Shown one piece after another: positions 50,114 to 59,600 of a stretch of DNA of 61,974 nucleotides. The DNA comes from Paracoccaceae bacterium. Lineage in GTDB: Bacteria > Pseudomonadota > Alphaproteobacteria > Rhodobacterales > Rhodobacteraceae. Under the pieces are notes generated by a model. The model saw only the letters and a program-made list of their open reading frames with translations, did no database searches and was not told the DNA's origin. Position 1 is the first letter of the stretch. Each line of letters starts with the position of its first letter. The stretch is taken from the NCBI GenBank assembly GCA_015487165.1, contig WFQE01000227.1, forward strand, positions 81,966 through 143,939, in the 5' to 3' direction. The position numbers and the translations under genes were made by a program.

Positions 50114-51299
50114 AGGACTTGCCCCTGCGGTGGTTCATGGCCACATACAGGTATGTGCTTTCGCCGGGCTTGAGCGAGTGCCGATCCAATGACATGAACT
50201 CGACCGCGCGCACGCGCTCGACGCTACCCAGCACCGCATCGTTGTGCAGGTTCCATTCCTTGATGGCGACGGGCGCATCGGTGGCGTTCGTCACCTGATA
50301 GACGGCAAACTCCGCGTCCCGGCGCACGAACGAGCCCAGGTGGATGACGTGCAAGCCGCGGAAATCGCGGATTGTCGGCTCTCCGGTCTTGCGCGCGAAG
50401 CCCTTGGGCGTCTTTCCGTTGGCGATCAGGATGAGCGTGTCAATCGCGCCGCCGTACTTGCCCTGGCTGTTCTTGCGCGCGAGCGTCGGATGATTCAACG
50501 GATCGCTGCCAGCGTCCTCGTCGTCGGACTTGCGAACGATAAACTTCTGGCTGGGCAGCGTCGCGTCCATGTGCAGCAGGAAATTCTCGACATGGAAATC
50601 GTCGGTGAGGATTTGCAGGTCCACGTCGCGCCCGGCCTCCGACGGGACACGCACCAACACGACGGGACCACGGATTTCCACGAACAGCTTGCGCGAGCTG
50701 AACGCCTGCAACACCTTGCGCGGCATCGTGAACGTGTTTTCGTGCGATGCCGATGCAACCACCTCGTGCGTCTCCTGTCCCGACACGATGACAGTCGGCT
50801 CGTATTGCTTGCGGACCGGTCTTGCGGACACCACGGTTGTCTCCTCGGCATCCGGCTTGTTGCCATCTTCGGGATCAGGCAGCGAATCGGCCAGCGGCTT
50901 CGGGGCTTCGGCAAAGCGTTGCACGTCGTCGGATTTCGCCATTGGCGCTGGACTGGTCTGCGGCTGTTTGACCGCATTGACCTGCTTCGGCGTGGCGGTC
51001 TGCGCCGGCGCCTTCGCTACGGCCTTCTTTGCCGGGGTTGCAGGCCGGGCGTGCTCCGTTGCCACCGCTTTTGGCTTGGCCGCGACCTTCTGTTTCGGCG
51101 ATGCGGCCGCGCGTGCTGGCCTCTTCGCGACAGCATGAGCAGGGCGGGATACGGGCGCGGGCTTCGGCGCCGGAGCCGCTGCCGGTCGCACGATGGGCAC
51201 CGCCGGCGGCTGCTCGTCGAGCGACGGGATGTTCAGTCCGTCCGCGAGCGCCGACGCCGGCATGGCGGCGACGGCCACGAGGATGAAATGCCGTTTCAT
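50106..51299 (-). CDS. traK: Conjugation outer-membrane-associated protein TraK
   Basis: 397 residues, longer than usual because of a Pro/Ala/Lys-rich insertion (about 33-130) after the signal peptide. The C-terminal half carries the TraK/VirB9 secretin-like domain (about 200-397, from HENTFTMPRKVLQAFSS). Start taken at the second of two adjacent ATGs because GGGAGG is six bases away. It overlaps the traE stop. Confidence 0.85.
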   Translation of the reverse strand: MKRHFILVAVAAMPASALADGLNIPSLDEQPPAVPIVRPAAAPAPKPAPVSRPAHAVAKRPARAAASPKQKVAAKPKAVATEHARPATPAKKAVAKAPAQTATPKQVNAVKQPQTSPAPMAKSDDVQRFAEAPKPLADSLPDPEDGNKPDAEETTVVSARPVRKQYEPTVIVSGQETHEVVASASHENTFTMPRKVLQAFSSRKLFVEIRGPVVLVRVPSEAGRDVDLQILTDDFHVENFLLHMDATLPSQKFIVRKSDDEDAGSDPLNHPTLARKNSQGKYGGAIDTLILIANGKTPKGFARKTGEPTIRDFRGLHVIHLGSFVRRDAEFAVYQVTNATDAPVAIKEWNLHNDAVLGSVERVRAVEFMSLDRHSLKPGESTYLYVAMNHRRGKSYE

Positions 51300-51949
51300 C
51301 ATGCACCTCCCTTGGCGGCCGCCGCGACCGAGCGCGCCCACTTGTTGTAGTCGTCATGCAGCTCGATGTTGTCAATGCGGACGCGCTTGAGCTGCGGAAC
51401 GTATTGCATCCTCACGATCATAATGGCGTCGTCCGCTTGGCTGATGACGCGTCCGTTGGACGCAAAACGGCGGATGCTCCCGCGCACATAGACGACCGGC
51501 CCCTTGGCGCGGATGTCGTGTATGCCGAAGAACTGGGAGATCAAGTTGGTCTTGATGGCATCCGCGGCCTTCTTGAGCCGCTTGCTGGCTTCCGCGTAGA
51601 AGCGCGGCGTGACGTAATCCAGGAACAGCGCCAGGTTGCTGTGCACGGTTGAGGGCGTGTAGGTGCCGTAGAGCGTGGCGGCCTTGAGCGCCATCTCGCG
51701 ATAAAAGTCCTGCGTGACCTGCCCTGTGCGGACGTGAATGGTGTCCGTGATGGCAGGCGGCACGAGCGCGATCTTCTCGTTGTCGAACTTGGTCGTGAGC
51801 AGGAAGAACTGGATCAGGTTGCCGAGCACGGAGATGACCAAGAATATGGCCAAGACCGACGTGCTCAACAGGCTGTTGATCCAACCGTCGAGCGCACGGT
51901 CGAACAGGGTTGGATGCGATTCCTTGTCCGCTGCCTTCGTCTTCTTCAT
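51299..51949 (-). CDS. traE: Conjugation inner-membrane protein TraE (VirB5/8-like position)
   Basis: 216 residues with one N-terminal membrane helix (about 27-52) and a periplasmic domain containing IHVRTGQVTQDFYREM and YVRGSIRRF, as in TraE. Start at 51949 with GGGGAACGC. Shares a base triplet with the traK start. Confidence 0.87.
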   Translation of the reverse strand: MKKTKAADKESHPTLFDRALDGWINSLLSTSVLAIFLVISVLGNLIQFFLLTTKFDNEKIALVPPAITDTIHVRTGQVTQDFYREMALKAATLYGTYTPSTVHSNLALFLDYVTPRFYAEASKRLKKAADAIKTNLISQFFGIHDIRAKGPVVYVRGSIRRFASNGRVISQADDAIMIVRMQYVPQLKRVRIDNIELHDDYNKWARSVAAAAKGGA

Positions 51950-52022
51950 GCGTTCCCCTCGCAACTATGGTTGACCGCCGCCCTCCCACCGAGCGGCCGT
52001 CCAGGCGCACGGTTTCCGCGCC

Positions 52023-52298
52023 CTACCAGCAATAATCGCTGGTGATCTTGGGTGGAGGCATGCACCCCCGAAAGGAGATGCCAAGGCTCAACAGCTTGGC
52101 TGCCAGGTTGAATCCGGCGACCTTGGCGATCTGCGAATACAGGACGAAGATAATCGCCCCGACGATGATGCCGCTGCCCATGGCGCCGAACGCGGTGCCG
52201 AAGCCAATGGGAAGGATGAGGGCGAGCGCGCGGTCCAGCGGAATTCCCATGAGCTCCACGGGAGTATCGAGAAAGCCATAGACCTTGTACCGATCCAC
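52023..52298 (-). CDS. traL: Conjugation protein TraL
   Basis: 91 residues with a hydrophobic centre (LALILPIGFG to IFVLYSQIA), typical of F-type TraL between traA and traE. Inner-membrane protein of the pilus assembly apparatus. Confidence 0.85.
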   Translation of the reverse strand: MDRYKVYGFLDTPVELMGIPLDRALALILPIGFGTAFGAMGSGIIVGAIIFVLYSQIAKVAGFNLAAKLLSLGISFRGCMPPPKITSDYCW

Positions 52299-52316
52299 GC
52301 GCTCGCCCTTCGCTCC

Positions 52317-52607
52317 TTACATCGTGGCCAGAGCCGCCACAATGGTGTCGCCAAGGCCGACGATCAGGGCCAGGGCGAACGCAGCCAGGGCGGTGGTGAT
52401 GCGGCCACCGATAGACAGGATCACGCCAGCCAGCAGCGCGACCAAGGCGATCAGCTTGGCCAGCGAACCCTGATACCAAGAGGTCACGGTGCTCAAGCCG
52501 CCGGAGAACGGATCCGCCGCAGCAGCCCAGGCCGGGTGGGCCACCAGCAGGGACACGCCCATCACCATCGCGAACGTGGCGATGTTCTTCACAAAGTACT
52601 TCTTCAT
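52317..52607 (-). CDS. traA: Pilin precursor TraA-like
   Basis: 96 residues from the ATG at 52607 with GGAAGGAGG. Leader peptide (about 1-33) followed by two hydrophobic helices (about 55-72 and 78-95), the plan of F-type pilin. Sequence is weakly conserved in this family; position directly before traL supports it. Confidence 0.8.
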   Translation of the reverse strand: MKKYFVKNIATFAMVMGVSLLVAHPAWAAAADPFSGGLSTVTSWYQGSLAKLIALVALLAGVILSIGGRITTALAAFALALIVGLGDTIVAALATM

Positions 52608-52667
52608 TACAAAACCTCCTTCCAAGGTTTCCAAATTTCCGCCCCCCTCGATGGGATGCGGATCCGG

Positions 52668-53315
52668 TTATCCGCCCGCGACCACGAACGCATCCACGCG
52701 GCGATTGCTTGCCGCCTGCGTGCGGTTGGCGTGGTTGGACAGATGATCGGTTTCGCTGGCCGACTCGACGCGAACGATCTGCTTCGCGTCATGCAGTCCC
52801 AGCTTCAGCATGGCCTTCTTGACCGCGACGGCGCGGCGCTTGGCCAGTTTGCGGTTGTACTTGGCCGGCCCCTCGGCATCGGCATACCCGACCAGAGCAA
52901 CGCGCAAGTCGGGATTGGCATTGAGCAGCCGCACCAGCGACTGGACGACGCCGTATTGGTCGGACTTCACCACGGCCGCGTCGAAATCGAACGTGACGCG
53001 CCAAGGCAGCGTTACGCGCTCGATCTTGCGGACCGGCTGTTGCGCGATCAGGTATGGACGCGCACCGCGCCGGTAGTGGACGCCATTGGCATCGCGCGGC
53101 GCGACATTCAGCATTTCGACGTTGGAATAACGGACATCCTCGGGATGTGGCAAGTATGTGGAAATGTCTCGGTCATACTTGGGTGCAACATGCACGATTG
53201 TAGGAGCCGTTGGCGTTCCCGCCTTGGCTTCCTGTTTCTTACCCGTGGCACAGCCGGCAATAAAGATTGCAGTTACTGCTGCTGCAACGGTGATGTGAGT
53301 CGTTCTCCCGTCCAT
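52668..53315 (-). CDS. OmpA-family lipoprotein
   Basis: 215 residues from the ATG at 53315. Lipobox IAGC near residue 21. C-terminal OmpA-like peptidoglycan-binding domain (about 100-215) with TFDFDAAVV, VALVGYADAEGPAKYNRKLA and RRVDAF. It may fix the transfer channel to the cell wall. First gene of the leftward operon. Its -35 TTGACA (53345-53350) is on the same palindrome as the -35 of the rightward operon. Confidence 0.8.
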   Translation of the reverse strand: MDGRTTHITVAAAVTAIFIAGCATGKKQEAKAGTPTAPTIVHVAPKYDRDISTYLPHPEDVRYSNVEMLNVAPRDANGVHYRRGARPYLIAQQPVRKIERVTLPWRVTFDFDAAVVKSDQYGVVQSLVRLLNANPDLRVALVGYADAEGPAKYNRKLAKRRAVAVKKAMLKLGLHDAKQIVRVESASETDHLSNHANRTQAASNRRVDAFVVAGG

Positions 53316-53342
53316 GCGGCGCATCTTGGCCGCGAGATTTCC

Positions 53343-53373
53343 GCTTGTCAAGCGTTCCCGTTCGTTCCAAAAT
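53343..53373. promoter_or_regulatory. Divergent promoter centre of the two tra operons
   Basis: The palindrome CTTGTCAAG (53344-53352) reads TTGACA on the minus strand and TTGTCA on the plus strand, so the two -35 boxes overlap. On the plus strand the ATG 53381 would be close to the start site. Confidence 0.5.
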
Positions 53374-53380
53374 GCGCGGC

Positions 53381-54142
53381 ATGCTGTTCAGGTTCGGGAT
53401 ACTGTTTCTCTTGTGCGTGGCCGCGGCGACGGGCGCGATGGCCGAAACCGTACATGCGCCCGAGGAGCCGGGTCTGACGCCGCAGCAGATCGAGGGCCTG
53501 AAGCGTCTCGGAATGCGTATGGCGCGCAACGGCCTGCAACGCGAGGTCGAGACAGGCAAGGCGCGCCCGGTACAGTCCAGCCCGCCGAAGACTATTGCCA
53601 GCGCCAAGGTTGGACAGACCTATCCCATCTCCGAGCCCGAGGGCGATGTCTATTTCCTGGCCAAGCTGCTCAGGAAACTGGACGAGGAGGAGCCCGATCC
53701 GCGCAAGCTGGCCCGGAAGCTGTACACGGTGAAGACGCCCGTGCCTCGCACGCGAGAGGAACAGAGCTATAAGGTGGACCTGACCGTGACGGCCAAGAAA
53801 TCGGTCTATGGCTACGACACGAACATGCAGAAGGTCCCGGTCATCAGGGCTGGCCAGAAGATCAACCCGTTCCAGCGCACGGCCTTTCCGTGGACGATGT
53901 GGTTCCTGGACGAGGGTGATGACGCGCTGTTCGACAAGGCCATGCACACGCCCCTTTCCATCATCATCGTGACCAATGGCAACCTGCTCGAAATCTGGCG
54001 CAAGCACCGCGGCATCCGCCTGTTCAAGGCGACGAAACAGATGATGCAGCGGTTCGTGATACGCAGCGTGCCGGCCAAGGCATGGAAATGCGACGGCGAG
54101 GACTTGCTGTGTGTGCAGACGCTCAAGGGGCATGGCGCATGA
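53381..54142 (+). CDS. traW: Conjugation protein TraW
   Basis: 253 residues from the ATG at 53381; ATG 53372 is also possible. Signal peptide, then the TraW pattern with GQTYPISEPEGDVYF near residue 75. Works with TrbC and TraU in the periplasm. First of the rightward operon; overlaps traU by four bases. Confidence 0.87.
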   Translation: MLFRFGILFLLCVAAATGAMAETVHAPEEPGLTPQQIEGLKRLGMRMARNGLQREVETGKARPVQSSPPKTIASAKVGQTYPISEPEGDVYFLAKLLRKLDEEEPDPRKLARKLYTVKTPVPRTREEQSYKVDLTVTAKKSVYGYDTNMQKVPVIRAGQKINPFQRTAFPWTMWFLDEGDDALFDKAMHTPLSIIIVTNGNLLEIWRKHRGIRLFKATKQMMQRFVIRSVPAKAWKCDGEDLLCVQTLKGHGA

Positions 54143-55209
54143 GGCACAAGAGCGCGGCAGTTCTGGTGGCGTTGAGCCTGCTGGCCAATGCCTGCCTGGC
54201 CCCCGCGCCGGCCATGGCCGCGGGCGGTGGCGGCTACGTCTCCAAGGTGTTGTCCACCGTGGACTGGCCCTGGTTGCTCAAGAAATACCTGAGCGGTTTG
54301 TTCAAGGGCATCTGCAAATGCCCCACTCCACTCGGGATTCCGAGGTTCGGAATCAAGCAGGAGTTCTGGCAACCGCAAGCGGTGGTCGAGACGGTGGACA
54401 AGCCGGGCGTGTTTCCCCTTTGGGGGTTCTCGACGCCCATGCCGTTCGCCGAGGACAAGGACGCGAACAGCGGCACGCGCCGCAACAAGAGCAGCAACAA
54501 GCCGGACAAGAGCAAGATGATCTCCAGGCACGCCCACTACTGGGCATTCCCCGTGTTCTCGCTGCTCCAGCTCGCGGCCGACCTCATCTGCGTGCGCGTC
54601 AACTCGATTGACCTGGGCTATGCCTCCGAGATGGATCCGACCTGGTCGCACCCTGCAATCGCGGGGTTGCTGGCGCCGGCCATCCTGGCCGTGGACAACA
54701 CCGTTGGCGCGGTTGCGGCGGCGGTGGATTGCGGCATCACGACCGTGACCGGCCCGAATGTCGTGAGCGGCTACATGTTCTTCTCGCTGGGCTGCTGGGG
54801 CATGACCTATCCGATGTCGGGCAAGACCAAGAACACCAACGGGCTGCTCCAGGCCGACAGCCTGTTCTTCGGGCGCGTGCTGGCGAAGATGCACTCGATC
54901 TTCGGGCTATGGGCCACGACCCAGGCGCACACGCTGGACCCGAACTGGTGCTATGCCTATGCCTACCCGATCCTGCCGAAGGACGAGTACCTGTGGTCGT
55001 ATGTCGGGCCGAGCTTCACCGGCGGCTCGGCGAACACGACCGCGACGGGGACGAAGGGCCAGACGGCCACCGGCGGCGACCGTTCGGCCACGCGCTATGC
55101 CGTGGGACAGTCCATTATGACCTACCCGGAGGTGGGAAAGACCGTGCCATTCAAGGAGCACGAGGCGCTGTTCCTGCTCTATAAGAAAATCCAGTGCTGC
55201 GCCTTGTAG
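54139..55209 (+). CDS. traU: Conjugation protein TraU
   Basis: 356 residues with signal peptide (about 1-27). Cys-containing segments typical of TraU: LFKGICKCPTPLGIPRFGIK and KKIQCCAL at the C-terminus. Periplasmic, needed for DNA transfer. Confidence 0.9.
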   Translation: MRHKSAAVLVALSLLANACLAPAPAMAAGGGGYVSKVLSTVDWPWLLKKYLSGLFKGICKCPTPLGIPRFGIKQEFWQPQAVVETVDKPGVFPLWGFSTPMPFAEDKDANSGTRRNKSSNKPDKSKMISRHAHYWAFPVFSLLQLAADLICVRVNSIDLGYASEMDPTWSHPAIAGLLAPAILAVDNTVGAVAAAVDCGITTVTGPNVVSGYMFFSLGCWGMTYPMSGKTKNTNGLLQADSLFFGRVLAKMHSIFGLWATTQAHTLDPNWCYAYAYPILPKDEYLWSYVGPSFTGGSANTTATGTKGQTATGGDRSATRYAVGQSIMTYPEVGKTVPFKEHEALFLLYKKIQCCAL

Positions 55210-55219
55210 GAGTTTTGCG

Positions 55220-55732
55220 ATGAGGAAGATTGCGTTGCTGGGAGTGTTCATGTCTTTGGGATTCTCCCCTGCCCTGGCGGGAACGGTGCAGGATCCAGCC
55301 TATTATCAGGAGCGTGCGCGCTACATCGCGCTGCGTTCGCCGGTGGACGCCATGGCCGACGGCGAATACCTGTTCATGTCCTCGTCGGTTCCGGAGCAGA
55401 GCTGGCGCCGTTACATGGCCGAGGCCAAGGGTCGGTCGGACTTCCGTGGCTTCGTGCTGCGCGGGTTCACGGAGAAGCAGGTCAAGGAAATCAAGAAGCA
55501 GGCGATTGCCGCGCAGAAGCGTGGCGAGAAGCCCGAGCCTCCCGCCTGGGTGGCGGCCCGACCCGACATTGAGCCTGCATGGTTCCGGATGCTGGACATT
55601 CGCCGTGTTCCCGCCTTCGTGGTCAAGCGCGGCAACGAGGCGTGTATCGCGTTCGGCGACAACTCGATGGATGTCGCGCGGGCAATCCTGCGCCAGAAGG
55701 GCTGCGCGTTCCTGGCCCGGGAGAGCCGTTAG
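55220..55732 (+). CDS. trbC: Conjugation protein TrbC (F type)
   Basis: 170 residues with a signal peptide. C-terminal thioredoxin-like pattern with PAWFRMLDIRRVPAFVVKRG, as in F-type TrbC. Ribosome site GGAG upstream. Ordered traW, traU, trbC as in F-type systems. Confidence 0.85.
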   Translation: MRKIALLGVFMSLGFSPALAGTVQDPAYYQERARYIALRSPVDAMADGEYLFMSSSVPEQSWRRYMAEAKGRSDFRGFVLRGFTEKQVKEIKKQAIAAQKRGEKPEPPAWVAARPDIEPAWFRMLDIRRVPAFVVKRGNEACIAFGDNSMDVARAILRQKGCAFLARESR

Positions 55733-55743
55733 GAGGGATTGGA

Positions 55744-56643
55744 ATGTTGATCAGAGCTATGGCTGCGGGCTTTGCCGTGTTGCTGGCGGTACCCGCATGG
55801 GCCGCCGCGCCGGCCCCCTACAATCCGTTTGTCGTGGATCCGAACGCCACGACCTCGATTGACGGGACGCCGGATACGACCGGCGCGATCAATGACGTGA
55901 ACAAAACGTTTCAGCAGCAGGGGCTCAACAGCTACCAGTCTATCCAGAACAAGACGGGCACGAATGCGACCAATTCATCCCTGGCCAAGGACCTGGGCGT
56001 GACCCAGCAGCAGCTCACGGACGCGCAGAAAGGGCAGACGGCTTCGTGGTCGAGCACTGCGACCCAGACGGACATGCTGAACACGATCAAGAAGGCAGGC
56101 TATGGCACGGCCATCATCCAGTTGTCGGCCACCGCGTCATACAACGAAGCGATCTCTGCGCCAACCGGGTACGGCAAGGCTCCCACCATCGTCTATAACA
56201 CGGTGCTCGCGCGCACCGGCGTTCTCGACCCCACCAACCCGGCGCCCAAGCTGGCTGCCTGGCTGACGGCCCAGAACGCAGTGGACATCTCTCCGCTCAT
56301 TGCGACCAAGATGGTCATTTCCCGGGTTGCGCTGCCGACCGGGGGCAACGCCATGCTGGCGACCTACCAGTGCGGGATTGATACGAAACTCGGAACCGAC
56401 TCCTGCTGCGGCCTGGCCTCGGTCAACGTGAAGTTTCACCTCCGCGCGGCTCCGGGCATTGCCGACAACCTGGACGTGACCGGCCTGAAGGATGCGGCGC
56501 TGCTGGACAAGAACGCGGTCCCGATCACGACGCAGACGCCGGTGGACGTGCTGGCCCGGCTGCTTCTCTGCACCAGCGTTTCCGCGATGGACAACGTGAA
56601 TGCAGGCTCGGCCATGGTCGCCGGAGAGGGGGTGCCGCAATGA
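55744..56643 (+). CDS. Exported hypothetical protein between trbC and traN
   Basis: 299 residues with a signal peptide (ending AWA), a Thr/Asn/Gln-rich low-complexity region (about 30-110) and a C-terminal domain with a few Cys (YQCGIDTKLGTDSCCGL). Ribosome site GGAGG. Position suggests a mating-pair-formation role. No family recognised. Confidence 0.7.
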   Translation: MLIRAMAAGFAVLLAVPAWAAAPAPYNPFVVDPNATTSIDGTPDTTGAINDVNKTFQQQGLNSYQSIQNKTGTNATNSSLAKDLGVTQQQLTDAQKGQTASWSSTATQTDMLNTIKKAGYGTAIIQLSATASYNEAISAPTGYGKAPTIVYNTVLARTGVLDPTNPAPKLAAWLTAQNAVDISPLIATKMVISRVALPTGGNAMLATYQCGIDTKLGTDSCCGLASVNVKFHLRAAPGIADNLDVTGLKDAALLDKNAVPITTQTPVDVLARLLLCTSVSAMDNVNAGSAMVAGEGVPQ

Positions 56644-59600
56644 GAGTAATGCGAAAGTATCTGTCCGCGCTATTTATACTCGCGGCTTCGTTGTTAACGT
56701 CCCCACCAGCAAACAGTGCTACATGCCACGGGCCTTTTTCGGCTTCGGATCCCTATGGATGGATCACCGTATCCTGCAAGCCCGGCGGCGTCGTCCAATT
56801 GTATATGTGGCTCGCTGGAACCCGTTATTACAATCAAATTCCCGTCCCGTGGAATGCAGTCTGGAGAACATACTACCCATATGGGGCGAATGACCAATTT
56901 TGGATTGGCGGAAACGGAACATTCTTCGGCCGGATATTTGGTTATATGTCATGGTTTGGCACATGGATCTACGCTTATTATACTCAACTGTCCACAACAA
57001 TCCCGGTAAATTCACCTCCTTCGCTTACCGCTCCTGCGGCAATCACCATGCCTGCCGGCACGACGAAGACCGTGATCATCCCGGCCAGCGACGCAAACGG
57101 CGACACGTTGAGCTGGAGCGTATCCGGGCCTGCATGGGCCACCATTGATGCGGCAACGGGCGTCGTAACGGTGGCTCCGCCGGCCAGCGTGACGGGCACG
57201 TTCACGGTTACGGTCACGGCCAATGATGGATGGGGAGGCATTGCCTCCACCTCGTTCACCGTCACGGTCACACCGGGCAATGTCCCGCCGGTCATCCAGC
57301 CTATTGCCCCGATTACCGTGAACGAGGGCGCGGTCGCCACTGCGACGGTCACGGCCACCGATCCGCTCGGAGGTGCTGTTTCCTTGGCCCTGTCCGGTGC
57401 GCCCGGGTGGATCACGCTGAACGGGAATCAGATCACGCTGGCACCCGGATTCGGCGTGGTGGTGCATCCGGCGACGACCCTGACGGGCACGTTCACGGTC
57501 ACGGCCACGAACAGCAAGGGGCTGTCGTCGAACAAGACCGTATCCTACACGGTCAACGACGTGAACCGGCCGCCGGCTTTCCCTACGCTCGGGCCATACA
57601 CGGTGGTCGAGGGGAAAAGCCAGACGGTTTCGCTGGGCGCGACCGATCCGGATGGCGATGCCATCACCTACTCCATTGTCTCTGCCCCCACATGGGTGAC
57701 ACTTGGAGCTGGTGGCCAGGTGACGCTTGCGCCGCCGGTCGGGACGGCGGCCGGTCAATACACGGTCACGGTGCAAGCCAAGGATCCGTACAACGCATCG
57801 GCAACGGCGACGTTCATGGTCATCGTGAAGCCATCGCAGTCTGCGGCTGGCGTTGCCGCGGCGGTCGCGCGCGGCTTCTTGAGTCCGTTCGAGATCACGC
57901 GTGACGTGAAGTATGTGGTGGACGCCAACCAGAAAGTCCCTGCTTCGTTCAAGTATTGCAAGCAGACGGGGAACTCGGTGTGCAAGGTCGGGGCGACGCA
58001 GAAGAATATCTGCCTGCACGAGATCAATGGCACCTGCGACAAGTGGAAGACCGTGTGCTCGAATATGGACATCGAGTACGAGTGCGCGAAGTCTCCGGCG
58101 CAGGACGTGAGCGCCGAGCTGCAAGCAACGACGAACGAGAGAAATGCGCTGACGCCGAACAACCCCCAGTATCGCGTGACCACGCCCTACGGCCAGAAGC
58201 TGACGCAGACCACGAACACGAGCACGACGAACTCGACTTGCCACTACAAGGGCAATCCGTGGGACAACAAAGGGCCGGGTCGCATGCGGACCTATGGGTT
58301 GAAACGGGTGAAGATCGGAATGAAGTCCGTGGCGCGTACCTTCACGCTGATTCTGACGAATGACCAGCCGTTGATCTTCAATGCAAAGGTGGCGCAGAAC
58401 GCAACGGGAGCGTCTGTCGCCAATTTCAACATCAAGAAATCGGCACAATACTGCTCGGTCGGTTCCTCGCTAGCAACCGCGAGCATCTATGGCATTACTG
58501 TCCCGTACCAATACCATAGTTGGTACGGAAACGCGAGTTTTACTGCACTCTGTTCGCCAATTGGAGTCTTGACCAAGTTAAAAGTCTCGGGATCCAACGC
58601 TGGAGGAAACTGTGATTCCTTCAAGGGGTACTATGGACTTGGCCACTTCTTCTCTTATCTCGACCCAACCTTTACCTCGTGGACGAACATCGGCTCCCTA
58701 TATTACATTGGTTGGGCCAGCTATTTCTTCTGCTTTGCGGCACCACCTATTGCCATGAAACATTTGGGCTGCACTGGCTATGCGTGTAGTGCAAAATTCA
58801 GAGTTGACATGGGAACAAAACATTGGGTTTGTTCGGATGGAAAACCAGGCGTTTCCTACCGCATCAACAAGTATTGCTGCGGCACTCTTTCAGGCAAGCG
58901 TGGACGAGAGACATGCAACCCACGCGGAGCAAAATTGCAGCGTATAGGTCGCCGTTATCAACTTGTCGGAGGAGCGACTGCATACCAAGTTACGGACTAT
59001 GGGTATGCTACGCTCAGTTATATCGAAAACCACATGACGGCCACCAGAGCGGATATTGACAATGCCGTGACCGCCGCGATTGGTGCGATCACGAACCAAC
59101 ATCCGACATATCATTCCTGCACCTCCACGATTACGGGTTCGACGTTATCTGCTGCGTCCTTGGACGGATTCAACAAGAATCTCCACACTCCACCTCTGAA
59201 GGGCACGATCACCTGCATGGAGGATGTTCCCCTGTACACCGACCAGGTGCATCTGGTGAACGACACGAACCCGAACCCGAAGTCAACCTGCCGGATTGAT
59301 CCGAATACCCCGAAGGTGGCGCCGCCAACCGGCACGGTGGAGCTGACGGATCCGAACAATCCGCTGGTCTATGGCTGTGACCCGAACTCGGGCTATGCCT
59401 CCGCGTGCGTATCGTTCTACGACGGCACATGCCACGACACGACGCCGCGGGTGTATTGCAAGCAGGAAACGATCAAGTACCTGTGCAGCTCCACGGATCT
59501 GAAGCTGATGAACCAGGGCGTGTGCCCGGCGCAGTGCGAAGCCGACCTGGTGACGTATCTGAAGCAGCTATCCGTGGGCGGTCTGAGCTTTCCGTTCACC